The translations under genes were made by a program, and so were the position numbers. Below, in pieces: positions 44,903 through 57,200 of a stretch of 64,000 nucleotides of DNA; position 1 is the first letter of the stretch, and every line of letters starts with the position of its first letter. The notes below the pieces were generated by a model. The model was not told where the DNA came from and searched no databases. It saw only the letters and a list, made by a program, of their open reading frames with translations. Source of the DNA: Holtermanniella nyarrowii (lineage: Eukaryota; Basidiomycota; Tremellomycetes; Holtermanniales); the NCBI GenBank assembly GCA_001600035.1, contig BCIT01000009.1, forward strand, positions 62,001 to 126,000, in the 5' to 3' direction.

Positions 44903-47718
44903 ATGGCAGTCGAGGTTGCGTTTCTTGGGGACATGGCCGAAGAGGGACAGGCTGGTACTGCTGCGAAAACAACAGTCGACGCTGAGTTCGATGTACGCGA
45001 TTGGCGCGAGGTGCTGTCGGAATTTGCAAAGGATGCAAAAGAAGCACAGGAGGAGAATAATGCTGCACTTGCGGCAGCCGAAATCAGTTGTCTCACAATC
45101 GAGCGGCTTGGTGAAACGGTAGATGACGAGGTCCAGTCGTTCATTGATCGAGCTGGACTTTACTCTCACTCGGTCGCTGCGCCGTCACCGCGACCGCAGG
45201 GCAGAGCAAGGAATGCGGGCAGCTTGCTGAATGGGTCTGATGATGCGCTGAGTCAGCTAGAGGCTCAGGTCGCTCATATGATCCCTTCTGATCAAGATTT
45301 CGCGCTTGGAAAGGGAACGTCCGGGACGCGTGTAACAAACGGCATAGGCTCATCGACTGCGACGCAGAATCTGCCGGCTCTAAAGGATATCATTGATCTT
45401 ACTCTTGATGACGATAGCGATACAGAGGTGGGTAAAGGCGTCGACGACTCTGTTGAAATACATTCTTCGAGGCCATCTCCTGCAAAGCCCTCCCCACCAC
45501 GACATTCTCCTCCACAGAACTCTTATCCGCAAGCATCGCCTCCACGAGCTTTTCCTCCAAGGCTCGCAGCTACGCGACCCCCTCCCAGACGGCCTTGCCC
45601 TCCACATCTTTCTTTGGCGTCGGCGACCCTTCCACGAGCGTCTCTTTCACAATTGCCCTCCCCTCCGGTCTCCTCTCCAAGACCAATTCCTCCTCCAACT
45701 TCAAGGATTGTCAAGCTTGAGGAGAACCCGAAGAAGCGCAAGCGAAATCACGAGAGCTCAGGGCAAAACCCACTAAGAAAAGCGCTGCGAGCGGCCCGCA
45801 AGACAGTTGCCGCCGACCCTGATCCTAGGCTTTCTGGAAATCAAAGTCCAGGATCTCCACCGCCTGCACCGTGTTCAAGATCTCAAGCAGGTGCGCGGGC
45901 GGTACCGTCTCAAATTGGCTTGAAGTGGGAGGAGACTTCGTCTAGGAAACCGAGAGCTGTGCATCTTGATGTTGTGCGCCCGAGCCGAGAGACGAATGAA
46001 GCGGATGACGACAGTGGGGTCACGGTGAGCGTCCTTCGATGAGCTGTTCTGATCCAGAGTCTTCCTCCGTCTTGTCTGACCATCCAATACAAAGATCTCA
46101 AGCATCTCAAGTTGCTCCGCCATTTCTGCAGCGCAATCTCCGCAGGGTACAACCGGAGCGGGAGACACTTGTGCCCCTGCGAACCATTGATCCGCTATTC
46201 GACGAAGATTATATCTCTGTCAGAGCGGAAGAAGAGTCGCAAATCAAGACAGCGTAAGTAACTCTACTCGTACGCCGTTTCTGACAACCCAGTCGGCAAA
46301 GACGCATGCTGCAGACCTCCATCTGCAAATTGGAGGTCTCCAAAGGCAACTTGACAGATCTGATTCCTCCGGGGACCTGGGTGCGCTTTTCACTCTGGTT
46401 CAGAGTCTCCCACTCGGATGAACGCTACATGTCCTGGAAGGTCCGCCGAAGACTGCAGGGCACGACCCTCGAGCAGCCTATTTTCGAAACTTGTCCGATC
46501 CCAAACGTCTCGGATCTGATATGTGAGCTTCACGCAGATTGGGGTGTGGATGAGGAGGCAGAGATGAAGCAGAGGCTGTCTGGCCCTCGGATATGTGAGG
46601 GTGGTTGGTATCTGGGGCTGCACAACCGATCGATCCCTTTAGGATTCGATACTGGTCTAGCGCGGGGCCGCATTGATATCAAAAGTCCGCTCGAGTGGAT
46701 GTTTGACTGCCAGCTTGCGCCCCTTCCTCGCAAACTCCTATTACGAACCGGTCACGGTGCAAGTCATGTCGAGCTTCGAGACGTCCCAGCACCTAAAGCG
46801 GCTACCGTGACAGATCCCACTTCGCCTGCTGCACACCACCCATCGACCCCGTCGCCCCCTCAGTCTCCAACGGCAATGCCAGAGGCTTCCCTTGTGTCGT
46901 CAACACTGACGCCCTTCAAGTCACCTGCAGCTCCACTTCAGGCTGCCGCTCTCGCGGAAAGCCAGACTTCGACAGGAGCTCGTCTTGATGGCGATCAGCG
47001 CGTATGGGACCGAGAGTGTACGACGGCAGACACAGAACCCTACTCTTCGTCTTTGAGCACCATCGAAGATCACGAAGAGACCGAGTCGGAGACTGTCGAC
47101 AGTCTGTCCGGTGAAGATAACCGTCAAGAACGATCTCAAAATATCAATCTCAACAATATCGTTGTCAAACAAGAGCTGCCAGACGGGCAGACTTGGCAAA
47201 TACGAGATCCCCAGGCGTATGTCCAGCATTCGTCGTGGACCGTCCCCGGGACCACGATGGATCTGATGCTCAAGCTGCGAGAGATGTATGATGGCGACTG
47301 GACGAGCTCTTATGTGATGCAGGAATTGGAGACGGTGAGTTGTGCATCTGATTGCGCTGATGGCTAGCATATCTGGGCTCAGCATCACTTGACAGATCGT
47401 CAGCGATTGATGTCGGTTGTTTGGAATCAGTGGCGGTTTACCAAGGGGTATGTGATTTCAAGCTTCAGCGCTGATGTCAGCCCAATGGACAAGATGAACA
47501 TGCACGGTTACATGCACGACTTTGTCTGCAAGTATGCACCATTCTTCAAAATCGCCAAGCTGCGAAAGGAATTTGAACGCTTCGTGACAGTGAGTCAATG
47601 TCGATTCGATCTCATTTGCGATTCTGACGAGCAGCTTTTCTTGTTTGAGCGTCGGCTCATCGACTTAAGCTTGGCTCTTGGCACTGTCGCATTGTATGAC
47701 AAACTTGTAGGGGAATAG
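44903..47718 (+). CDS. SUZ12/VEFS-box-like protein (possible PRC2 subunit)
   Basis: Five exons give about 885 residues. The N-terminus is acidic (MAVEVAFLGDMAEEGQAGTA, FDVRDWREVLSEFAKDAKEA), followed by a SUMO-interaction-like IIDLTLDDDSD and a long Pro/Ser-rich region. A conserved-looking middle follows (CKLEVSKGNLTDLIPPGTWV, ETCPIPNVSDLICELHADWG), the latter recalling a decayed C2H2 finger. The C-terminal block is MDLMLKLREMYDGDW, LTDRQRLMSVVWNQWRFTKG, MHDFVCKYAPFFKIAKLRKE, FERRLIDLSLALGTVAL. This resembles the VEFS box of SUZ12, the scaffold of Polycomb complex PRC2 (H3K27 methylation). The match is by eye and moderate. The last intron (47590-47633 or so) is in frame, so retaining it would add 15 residues. 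Confidence 0.5.
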
Positions 47719-47868
47719 AGTCTATAATGATGCACGACATGAAGATGTGTCGAAACCGAGGACTTGACCTGGCTCAAACGAACAGTAGTAGTGATAACGC
47801 AGCGTAGAACTCATGCTATTGATTCCCCACATTAACTCCTCGAGATTTCATGCATGTGTCGCTAGCAT

Positions 47869-49980
47869 CTACTCGTGGAAAGTCCTCTGCTGCTTCTGCA
47901 CGCCCATAGCTTCCTCCCCCGCCCCGCGTTTAACACCCTGCTGACCCCCCATACCACCCCTTTGGAACCCNCCCCGTCCCGAGAAGCCTCCCCGACCGCG
48001 CACAGCAGCAGCAGCCGCCATATTCTGCATGCCCATCATGCCCGAAGCAGGTCCATAAGTACTCGCAAACATGAACTGCAGCTGCATGATTTGCGTGTTG
48101 ATGATTTGGATTTGACCGTTGAGCTGGACGCGTGCGGCGGGTGGGAGTTGAGGGTTCTGCTGCATCATCATGCACTGTTTGGTAAGCTTACACTGGGTCA
48201 AAAGGGGTGGAAAGGCGTACCTGCTCGAGCTGCATTTGCAGCGTCTGCATCTGAACCATTACGCGCTGCATCTCGACGAACATGGGGTTATTCGCCATTG
48301 CCTCGGCGGCGGGATCAGCCGGTGTAGCCTGCTCATCAGCTTCTACTACAAAGCCAAAAAACCCACAGTACCAGCATTCTTTTGACCCTCGCCCTCCTCC
48401 GTCTTGACCCCATCCTCCGCCAATTCCGCATGCCCACCGTTCGGCGACGTCGCATCCCTCTTACTCTTCTCAATCTCCTCCTCAATATAGCTCTTGACTC
48501 TCAACCTCAATTCTGCGTCCTCTGCAACTTTATCCAAACTCGCAATCCGACTCTCGCAATTTGGGCACTCGAAATCCCGCTCGAGGAGAGAAGTTTGAAT
48601 ACATTCCTCACAATAAGCTTTCTGGCAACAGGGTGTGCGGACGGCATCGTGCAATAGCTTTGTACAGATTGGGCATGCGAGTGCTGAATCTGCAGGTGCG
48701 CGCTCACGGACGTCAGCGCGTGTCAAAACTTTGGCGCGCGCTGCGACTTGTTTCTTCCATGTTGCCCTTTTTTCTCATCAGCCGCCGTCCACTCCACAAC
48801 TTGAAGGGATTACTTACGAATCAGGCGCAGCTTTGACGAAACCACCATCAGCAGTCAACATGATACCCGCCGAAGACCCTTCGCCAGCTTCAGGCGCCGA
48901 AGTAGTCTGCAGAAAACTCCTTGGGATACCCGTTACGCGAACGAATCGCTTTCGGTCTTGAGCCGCTGGGTCTTCATTTGTCGGACAATCTTGGATCCAA
49001 TGACCTACGCCGTCAGCTCTGCAGAATCAAAGAAAAAGGGGAAGCGCACCCTTGTTACCACAGCGATAACAGATGTAGCCGACTGGCGGCTCGCGGTCAG
49101 GTGGAAGACTGAAGTTGCCTTGAGGTTTTGAAGGAACTGCGCCTGCACCTCCGCTTCCGCCTGGTCCTGGTCTACCGCCTCGTGCGGCGTGTGATCCACC
49201 GCGATAGCTGCTAGATTGCGGTGCTCTCGTTTGCCTATCTCATCAGCACTACAACACCTCAAGACGACTGTTAACCCACATGGACATGTCCTCCTGCATA
49301 GCTTCCCACTGATCGGCATTCTGCGCAAACATGGCCTTGATCCTCGCATCTTCCTCTGCCGAGCCCGTCGAGACTTCAACAGCTGGTTCAGGTCCACCAA
49401 TCTATCCATCAGCGTGATTCCGAATCTCATAGGAACAGCATCAATGGAGCGAAGAGTAAGATTGATTCATCTCGTAAACAGAATTCGATTCCAGAGCGTC
49501 ACATGCCGTTTCCGAACCCACCTTTTTCTCCTCCTTGCCGTCAAAACGCTTCGTCAAACTCTGAAAACCTCCTCTGCCGTTCGCCTGACCTCTTGCCATC
49601 TTGAGCCTCATTTCTTCCTTTGCACTGGCTTCGATTCGGTGATCTCCGACTTGATCTGCATTGGAGGTGCCAACGATATAATTTTGTGCTGTGCCGCGAC
49701 CTTTGCCTGCTGCTGGGAGCCTTTTCACGATCAATGAGGATGATCTCGGGATCTGGTGGTTATCATCTCTCAGTTCTATCTGTCAGCTAGTGCAGCAGAT
49801 GATTCACGTACCTTCACCGGTAACATTGTCAAACACGCCCAAGTCGAAATCCTTGCCGTTGCCCATCTTGTTGGCGACTAGAATCTGTCGCTTGACGTCG
49901 AATACGGAAATGTGGGTTCCATCAAAGGTGATTTTAGACTCTTCTTTGGCGGCGCCGAAGCGGTAAAAGATGGAAGACAT
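47869..49980 (-). CDS. MPE1: cleavage and polyadenylation factor subunit Mpe1
   Basis: Mpe1 is part of the complex that cuts and polyadenylates mRNA 3' ends. Domain order fits the family. The ubiquitin-like DWNN domain comes first (MSSIFYRFGAAKEESKITFD, ISVFDVKRQILVANKMGNGK). A CCHC zinc knuckle follows (GYICYRCGNK joined by an intron to GHWIQDCP). Then comes a RING/U-box finger (LACPICTKLLHDAVRTPCCQ, KAYCEECIQ, FECPNCESRI) and an RGG-like C-terminus ending QKQQRTFHE. Several introns of about 40-60 nt are needed. One base inside the Gly/Arg-rich 3' exon is undetermined (n at 47971), so one residue is unknown. It is divergent from ARG7 with 289 bp between starts. Confidence 0.9.
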
Positions 49981-50269
49981 GGTTGAGTGATTCGATGCAG
50001 ATTAGTAGCAGTGCTATCTAAGTGTTCAATAGGATGCAGGACACCAAGACAAGCAGATATGGTCCCTTGTAGACAGTGATGATGTGAGTAAGACGTGCAC
50101 CCTTTGTCAGTCAAGCGGAAGCAAATCGATGCACCGGAGTAAAACCGAAAGAACGGGGTCAAGATAGTCTCGGAATTCTCGGATGTCCGGTAAGGCACGC
50201 AAGCAATCATCCAAGATAACGTTTCAGGAATGTAATGAGTCGACTTTATTTAATAAACAACTTGAAACA
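49981..50269. promoter_or_regulatory. shared promoter region MPE1/ARG7
   Basis: A 289 bp divergent spacer. A TGACTCT sequence resembling a Gcn4-type site lies at 50274-50280, just inside ARG7, and a TGAGTCGA sequence is near 50238. Gcn4-type control of an arginine gene is plausible but not shown. Confidence 0.4.
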
Positions 50270-51875
50270 ATGCTGACTCTAAGTAAAACAGCAGCAGTAG
50301 CACGAACTATATCAAGGGCAATGTCAACAGCTCTACCACCAAGACCAACACCAAATAAAGACTATCTCATCCACACCTACGGTCCAGAAGCCTTTCCTCT
50401 CGGCTACAGTGTCGCAGCCTCGCACAGCGGTGTCAAGAAGAAAGCTGGTGTTCTGGATCTAGGTATCTTGGTCAGTACGGCTGAGAAACCTTGTGCGGCT
50501 GCTGCGTGCTTGACGCGCAATGTCTTTAAAGCTGCACCTGTCACTGTCACGACCCAAGTTCTGGCGCAAGGTAACGGTCGGATCCGAGGGTTTATCGTGA
50601 ATTCCGGATGTGCGAATGCTGTGACTGGCAAACAGGGACTAAAAGACGCCTGGGCAATGTCGGAAGGTCTGACCAAGCAACTCCCTCCCTCCTCTACCTC
50701 TACGGCAGGCTCGCTAGTCATGTCAACAGGCGTGATAGGCCAAACCCTCCCTATCGAAAGCATAACTTCCTCCATCCCTTCCCTCGTCCATAACCTCTCA
50801 TCTTCACCGAACGCATGGCTGGATCTAGCTAAATCATTCATGACAACCGACACCTTTCCCAAACTCCGCGCACGCAGCTTCGAGCTCAACGGCCGGACAG
50901 TGCGAATGGCAGGCATCGATAAAGGTGCAGGCATGATTGCACCTAACATGGGTCCACCTCATGCGACGCTACTAGGTGTCATTGCGACGGATGCGGCCGT
51001 GACGCCAGAGAGTTTGCAAGAGGCATTGAATTATGCGGTCGATCGGTCATTTAACAGTATCTCTGTCGATGGAGACATGTCGACTAACGATTCCATCCTG
51101 TGTCTCGCCAATGGGAGCGCTGGCAAAATAGAGGATCAGGGACGGGAGAGCGCAGGTGAAGGGATGCAAGAGATTTCGGAACAGAGTGATCCAAAAGCAT
51201 TTGGGATCTTTAAAGAAGAACTCAAGAGCTTTGCGGAGGAGTTGGCGCAATTGGTCGTTAGGGATGGTGAAGGTGCGACCAAGTTTGTGACTGTTCGCGT
51301 CAAGGTATGTCTGGAAGGAACAAAAGGATTGGGACGCTCATTAGCAGAATGCACCGAGCTATGAAGTTGGCAAAGCAGTCGCTACATCCGTCGCGAATTC
51401 ATCCCTCGTCAAGACGGCTTTCTACGGTGAAGACGCCAACTGGGGCCGAATTCTCTGTGCCGTGTAAGCTAGCCTCCCTTTCCTCTTCACCCCACTGACA
51501 TCTCAAAGCGGATACACCCCTCTTCCAGAATCAACAATCTCACCCACAAGCGTCAGCGTCTCCTTTCTCCCCTCTTCCACCTCGGCAAACCAGACGCCTT
51601 TGAGACTGCTGACGAATGGGGAGCCAGAACCGGATATTGATGAGGCGCGAGCGAGCGAGATATTGAGGGAAGTGGAATTTGAGGTGGAAGTGGATTTGGG
51701 TGTTGAAGGTGGTGAAGAGGCTAGGTTCTGGACTTGTGATTTCAGTCATGTGAGTGCTTTGGGTGTCAACGGGTTTTGGAGCTGATGGGCGTTAGGAATA
51801 TGTGACGATCAATGGTAGTGTGAGTCTCTTGACTGTGATTCTGAGTGAAGCTGATGAGAACAGTACCGATCTTAG
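50270..51875 (+). CDS. ARG7: ornithine acetyltransferase / glutamate N-acetyltransferase
   Basis: This enzyme of the arginine pathway moves the acetyl group from acetylornithine to glutamate in mitochondria. The N-terminus ([20 protein letters not shown]) is a presequence. Family motifs include [53 protein letters not shown] with the Thr at which the precursor cuts itself into two chains, [20 protein letters not shown], and [15 protein letters not shown]. The cleavage segment carries GPPHATLL where most relatives have HATML or MATML. It ends [16 protein letters not shown]. Introns lie after VTVRVK, after ILCAV, and two near the 3' end around EYVTINGS. A decayed copy of the 3' exon lies at about 52525-52655. 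Confidence 0.93.
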
Positions 51876-51944
51876 AATGCAGAAAGATGCATGAATTGAA
51901 AGCAAGGTTCATGAGTGCACTTCGCCATTACGGCTGCGGTCAAC

Positions 51945-52388
51945 TTAGAGAACGACTGCATTGAGCACATGCGTGGGTGGCAATTTCAAGATTGAGTCTT
52001 CTGTGGTTTTGACGGTCGCAGGCGTGCCAGGGATGAGCTCTCCATTCGCGACGAGGTACTTGATGACGGCTTCAGCTACTTCTGCGTCTTTGTCATCAGG
52101 CTTTCTGTTGTCATATTCTTCTTGCGTCGTCATCTCCGCTCCTTCGGACCTCAGCTTGATCTCTACGGAGCAAGTGTTTCCGGTGAAGTTGATCTGAACA
52201 GCTCGAAAGCGCAGCTTTTGGTCATCTCTGGTGGATTCGACTGCGCAAGAATCATTGTTATCAGGAAACATCTTGAGGTGGCTCATCTTGTCAAGGTGGT
52301 TGCTTGCTTTGATGCGATCTAATGAACTTATAAGCAGTAGGTGTGGTTGGGGTTGATCTGTATCTCGAATCGTCAAATGACCGCTCAA
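51945..52388 (-). CDS. hypothetical protein (113-147 aa)
   Basis: A single open frame. Reading from the internal methionine gives MSHLKMFPDNNDSCAVESTR and FRAVQINFTGNTCSVEIKLR, then an acidic Lys/Asp/Glu helix-like part (KPDDKDAEVAEAVIKYLVAN) and the end LKLPPTHVLNAVVL. The upstream extension beginning MSGHLTIRDTDQPQ may be leader. No family is recognised. It is convergent with ARG7 and lies between ARG7 and a relic of its 3' exon, a region that appears rearranged. Confidence 0.45.
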   Translation of the reverse strand: MSGHLTIRDTDQPQPHLLLISSLDRIKASNHLDKMSHLKMFPDNNDSCAVESTRDDQKLRFRAVQINFTGNTCSVEIKLRSEGAEMTTQEEYDNRKPDDKDAEVAEAVIKYLVANGELIPGTPATVKTTEDSILKLPPTHVLNAVVL

Positions 52389-52524
52389 AGGTGGAGCTCA
52401 ACGGAACGCTCATGCAGAAAAAGGATTACCGATCGAAGCAATTCGACAGCTGAAACGGGCAGTTCCTTGGCGACCGCGCGGTCTCTCTGGATCATCATCA
52501 TTGCTGCTGCTGCTCACTAAACCG

Positions 52525-52655
52525 CTGAGGCGTGAGCGAGCGACAGATGGAGGGAAGTGGAGTTTGAGTTGGAAATGGAAATGGTTGTTAAGGTGATGAA
52601 GAGGCTAGGTTGTAGACTTGGGATTTTCAGTCATGTGAGTTCTTTTGATGGGTGA
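52525..52655 (+). pseudogene. decayed copy of ARG7 3' exon
   Basis: The sequence from TGAGGCGTGAGCGAGCG through GAGGGAAGTGGAGTTTGAG and GATGAAGAGGCTAGGTT to CAGTCATGTGAGT follows ARG7 51638-51765 closely, with scattered substitutions and small length changes. It even retains the donor GTGAGT after CAGTCAT. The frame is lost. It is a direct-orientation duplicate about 0.9 kb downstream of its source. Confidence 0.75.
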
Positions 52656-52783
52656 TAGCTTGGAACGAGAGTTTGCATGGGACAACATCGATGACGACTT
52701 TCAACTCACGAGGGCGATGAGAGACGCAAGCTCAACACATACAGATTTGTCAATTTGACATCTCGAGTCCGTCGCAGCCAAAG

Positions 52784-53186
52784 CTATTCATAAAGGCTAC
52801 GGTCACAACCCTTGAGCACGCTGTTGTCGAACACAATCAGGGTACGTTTCTTCACGTCCGGACTGTGGAGGGCGTCATTTGCAGCGGCGAGTTGGCCGTG
52901 GTTTGGACTAACACGGAGTTTCCGGTCTCGCATGCGATCTGTTGTGTTCCGACGAGGCATGCAACGAGGCTCGTAGATATCTCGTTCCAATTTGGCTGAT
53001 ACCAATTAAGAGTAGACTGCGTCAAATGCTCTGGACTGACGGGCTCGAGCTTGATCGACAGACTCAAGGAGTGAGAGCTCACGCCAGAGCTCAGGTTGGC
53101 AAGCGTAGCGCGAAGCTGACAGTCTGGCGAGCCGAACTTGATGACAAATTGACTGGGATCTGCTTCGGCGTAGGTTGATGTGGAAC
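52784..53186 (-). CDS. possible small gene, model uncertain
   Basis: Two minus-strand frames look coding: MSSTSTYAEADPSQFVIKFG with LSSGVSSHSLSLSIKLEPV upstream, and [20 protein letters not shown] with LHSPDVKKRTLIVFDN downstream, ending at TAG 52784. A GTCAGT...TATCAG segment could be an intron between them, but the phase does not join, so either another splice site is used or the gene is broken. No family is recognised. Confidence 0.3.
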
Positions 53187-53319
53187 TCATGTTGTAGCAA
53201 GAAGTGGGTGTATGTATGTCAAGCGTTTTCTGCTTTAAAGCACAAGTCGCGCTCGGAGCTTGAGCAAGCTGTCCTATTTCGGTGCGTGAATTCAACAAGA
53301 CAATCTCAAGATGCGTCAT

Positions 53320-54234
53320 ACAATTCGCTCTAACATCTCTTTGTCATGACCTTTCCGTTCTCAAAGGCCAAGTGTGGATGAAAGGATTCAGACTGGGCTC
53401 GATCACTCTCATTGCCCGTTCGGTAAAGTCTATTCCTTTGCGCGCATCAGACAGCTTCCACATGCTCAGATTTCAGGTCCCGACTCCCGAGCGTCTCCAG
53501 ACCTGCACGCTGACAACCGCGAACTGTCACAGCTGGCGAGCGCGAACGGCTTTGTTGGTCGAGAGATCGTGGCCGACGGCAATCCAGGCCTCCGAATGTC
53601 AGATCTCTGGGGGGCCCAGTGTCAAAGGCTGACTCATCTTGATTTCGAACGTTGAGACACATTAGCATGGCAATCTGACAGCGTTCACCTACCGAATAGA
53701 AGTCCTGCAAATTGCACATAACAATGATTGTCCTTCAACTCGATCAAGCCTGTCCAGTTCGCTCCAATCTTTCACCTGACGACGGGAACTCCGACGTCGT
53801 CGGCTCCCCAAAGATGTCGATAAGCATTGAGAATTTCAAGTGCTACCGCCAGTCGTTTCAAAGGTGAGCAGAGATCTTCTGACTTCTGAATTGAAATCAA
53901 CGGAAATCCGCCGGAGACCACAATACTCGCCAAATGGCATTGCCTGTGGCACCGCACCCACCCTTGTTACTAGTTGATACTAGTTGTTAGGTCGGCGACG
54001 TGCGAGCCGTTCCCTGCCGACTTATCGACCATTACTGCAAATCTGCACGCAGGTGATCAAGAGAGTTCGAGAGCTTCCATCGGTCATATGAACGATTGCC
54101 AGGATCACGTAAAGTCAAGCAAGTCTCTTAATCAAGCATAGAATCTGGACCAAAACAAGGAAGATGGGTGGAAGAATACAAGCTCCTGTATGCATCAACT
54201 CATGTCAGGCATGCTCTGCGCTGCCGTCCTTTAT
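53320..54234. other. gene-poor spacer
   Basis: About 900 bases with several short open frames on both strands, none with recognisable content. An ACTAGTTGATACTAGTTG tandem lies at about 53970-53987. No RNA gene was seen. Confidence 0.4.
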
Positions 54235-57200
54235 TCACCACGGGCCGTCGCTAGCGTGTGTTCGGTCACTGCTTGCCGAGCTCATCATTCGCGGGGTGTC
54301 GTCGCCGCCAAGCCGAGATAACGACAGAGGGAGGACGGCTTCGTCCTCGATAGCCTTACGAAGGTAGACCTCGTCACCCTGGCAAGATCAGCCTTCTACG
54401 TGGCTGGCACGAACTCACCTCGAGAGGAGTCGTTGAAAAGGACAGCCCTTTGTCAAAGTGTTTGGACAGGCATTGACGCGCCAGATCATAATCGACATGC
54501 GCAGTAAGCTTACGTCTAGGCTGAACGGTCAAGCTGTGGCGCTGGAGGGATCAGAAATGTGCTGGCTGCTTGAAAACTTACAGCATCGACAGTGCTGTCA
54601 AGAACAGCAGGACTATGCGCGCCTTCGCTGATCGACAGACGGATCGAAAAGTCCTTCTGACCCTTATTCACAGAGCTACCCGAGTGCTTCTCGTAAAGCT
54701 CAATGGTGATCTGAGAGCAGTAGTCCAACTCGGGAAGGCGCGTGTTGGTGATCGGTAGGCCAGAAGCCAGGACCAAATGAAGCAATGTCGTGATGTGGCT
54801 CTCTTTGCTGATGTGTTAGTATCCGCAAGCAGATGTGAGCGCACGTGAAGTAGAAGCAAGCCAGACTCTTGCCAGTCGTCTTGGCCTCGTCGAGGTCGCT
54901 GACAATCTTGCGTAGCAAAGGCAAGCTGGTCAAGATGCCAATCTCCTCCTTGGCTTCAGCGTCGAAGCCGTACTCCTGGGGAGCAACGAGATCGAACAGC
55001 GCCTTGGCGTGCTCGTACAGGAGGTGCAAGCCTACAGAGTTAGTATCAATGACAATGTGATGAGCTTACGTCTGTCTTGGGGCGCAGACCCGATTTTGCT
55101 GTTGTTGCCTTTGCCGAGCGGGTCAAAGACAGCGAACAAGAACATGCGGTTGTGCAGCGAGTCATATTTTATCTGGTCACGTCAGCATCGATGGTAGCAC
55201 AGACGCAGAATACTAACACTGTCGTAGAGTTCCGAAACCTGTATGTCAGCAGTGGCCTGCTCATCGAACTCACCCTTGACGGATCAAACTTCTCCTGCTT
55301 AACGCCAACCCAATCATCGAAAATCTTCTCCCAGCGCTCGCGGAACAACCAAGGACCATCACCAGAGCACCAGCGCTGATTGGGGATACGGTCAACGTTG
55401 CCATTCTCGTAGTTGCGGTGCATGATAGCACGGAGCTCGGTGAGCTGCTCAATGACCTCCTGCGGGCTCGTCAGTCTCCGTGACGTTAAGCAACTCAAGA
55501 CCGCACCTTGACGACTTCGACCGGCTCCTTCTTGAGAGATTTCGGCCAAGCAAGATCAGGGCGCTTCTCCGATTCTCCTGGACGAAGAAGGATCTATCTG
55601 GTCAGCACCGGTCTAGAACGACTCGCATACCTTGAGCTTCTTCTTGGCCTCCTGCATCTTCTCTTTGCCCGCGTTGTTGTCGTCGAGCAGATCACGGCGC
55701 TGGATCAAGTGACTGATCACAGGGCATGGCTCAGGCTTGCGGCTTGCAGCCAAAGAGGATGATGACGACGATGACTGCGAGCCTTCTACTCCAAGCAGGG
55801 CATGTGCGAAGATCTGGGCCGTGTTCTGGCGTCAGCGTTAAACAATAGTGCCACTCACGATGACACGACGCTCCGAAGACGTGTAGATCTTGACATTGTT
55901 CAAGACATCTTTGTCTGGGACGTCAGCAACAGCCTAGACAGCCAGTAATCACTCATGATCATGATATCCTTCTTGAAGGAATCACCGAGATCCCTCGACT
56001 GATACCTCGACGAATGCGTGCTCTCGCCACCCCACTTGACAACAAGCTGCAGCTTTTCCAGTCCCTCTGGCACAGAATAGCCCTCTTCATCAGATCCAAG
56101 CAAAGCTCCAACATCAGGTGTCTGCGGCACTGGAATCGGATCAGCTTCCGGCAAAGCCTTGGCGCTCGCAGGAGTAGGAGTCATGACTTCTGGCGCCGAG
56201 GCCGTCTCCGTATTAAAATGTGCCGAGGTTGAGTGCACAGCAGCCGTCTCCTCAGTTTCATCAGGCACAGCGCTTCCACTTCCGCCCTTGATCCATTCCT
56301 TGACGCGCTTCTGCTTGCCTTCCGTCTCCGTCAATTCATCCTCCTCCTCTCCCTTCTCTTTATTCACCTTCTTCTCTTTCTTCTCCTTGTCCTTGAAGAA
56401 ACTAGGCTTCAACTGTGCCTTCGTCCCCGGAAGATTCATCTTCTTGCCCAAGACTTCCTTGAGCTGCGAAAGCTTGGTAAGGACTTCAGGTGTACAGCCC
56501 GAGACGGCTGCTGCCATTTCTGCGGCTGAAAGAATGTAGCTCAGCTGACGGGGATCACGAAGGATGATCTCTTCGCGGTGGCCTCGGAGAAGGCGGATGA
56601 ACGGTAGTGCCCAGGGCTCGTTGGCGGGGAATGTGAATTTGAGCTTTTGCTTGGGCGTCCTGTCAGAGTGGCGGAGGACTGCTGATCAGCGCTGTTCAGT
56701 CATTAAAGAGTCCACGTACCGGTGATGGTTGCACGGAGGGTACTAGTCGAAGCGCTAGTAGCAGGCTCCAAAGCCTTGGGCACGGAAAGACCAGGCTGAA
56801 GCAGAGGATACTTGCGGTCCCTGGCAACCTGACACACATTCGACAAAATCTCAGATGCTTTGTCTATTCCCATCAGTACGCGTTCCTTTCCTCCAACGAA
56901 TCCACAAACCATAGTAAGCCTGCCAAGTCAGCCCTACACCCTTTCTCAAAGACTGTGCATACCTGATTACCTTTGACAAAACTCCATCCATTGACATCAA
57001 TCACCAAACTCCTCTCTCCACCTTCACATCTCAACAAATCAAATCCACAAACCCTCTGTCCAAACGCCTCGACCACATCCCTCGCGTAACCCACTTCATC
57101 ATCTGTCAAGCGCGTAATGAAGCGTGTTTCTTTGCCGTCTGCATTGCGCCTGACCAGTCCGTCTACGACGGGTGATTTACGAGTTTCGGCGTGGGAATAT

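Noticed and set aside
53282-53719. Overlapping frames on both strands
   Set aside because: Neither strand shows a domain or consistent splice signals; they may be the remains of a gene, but nothing supports a call.
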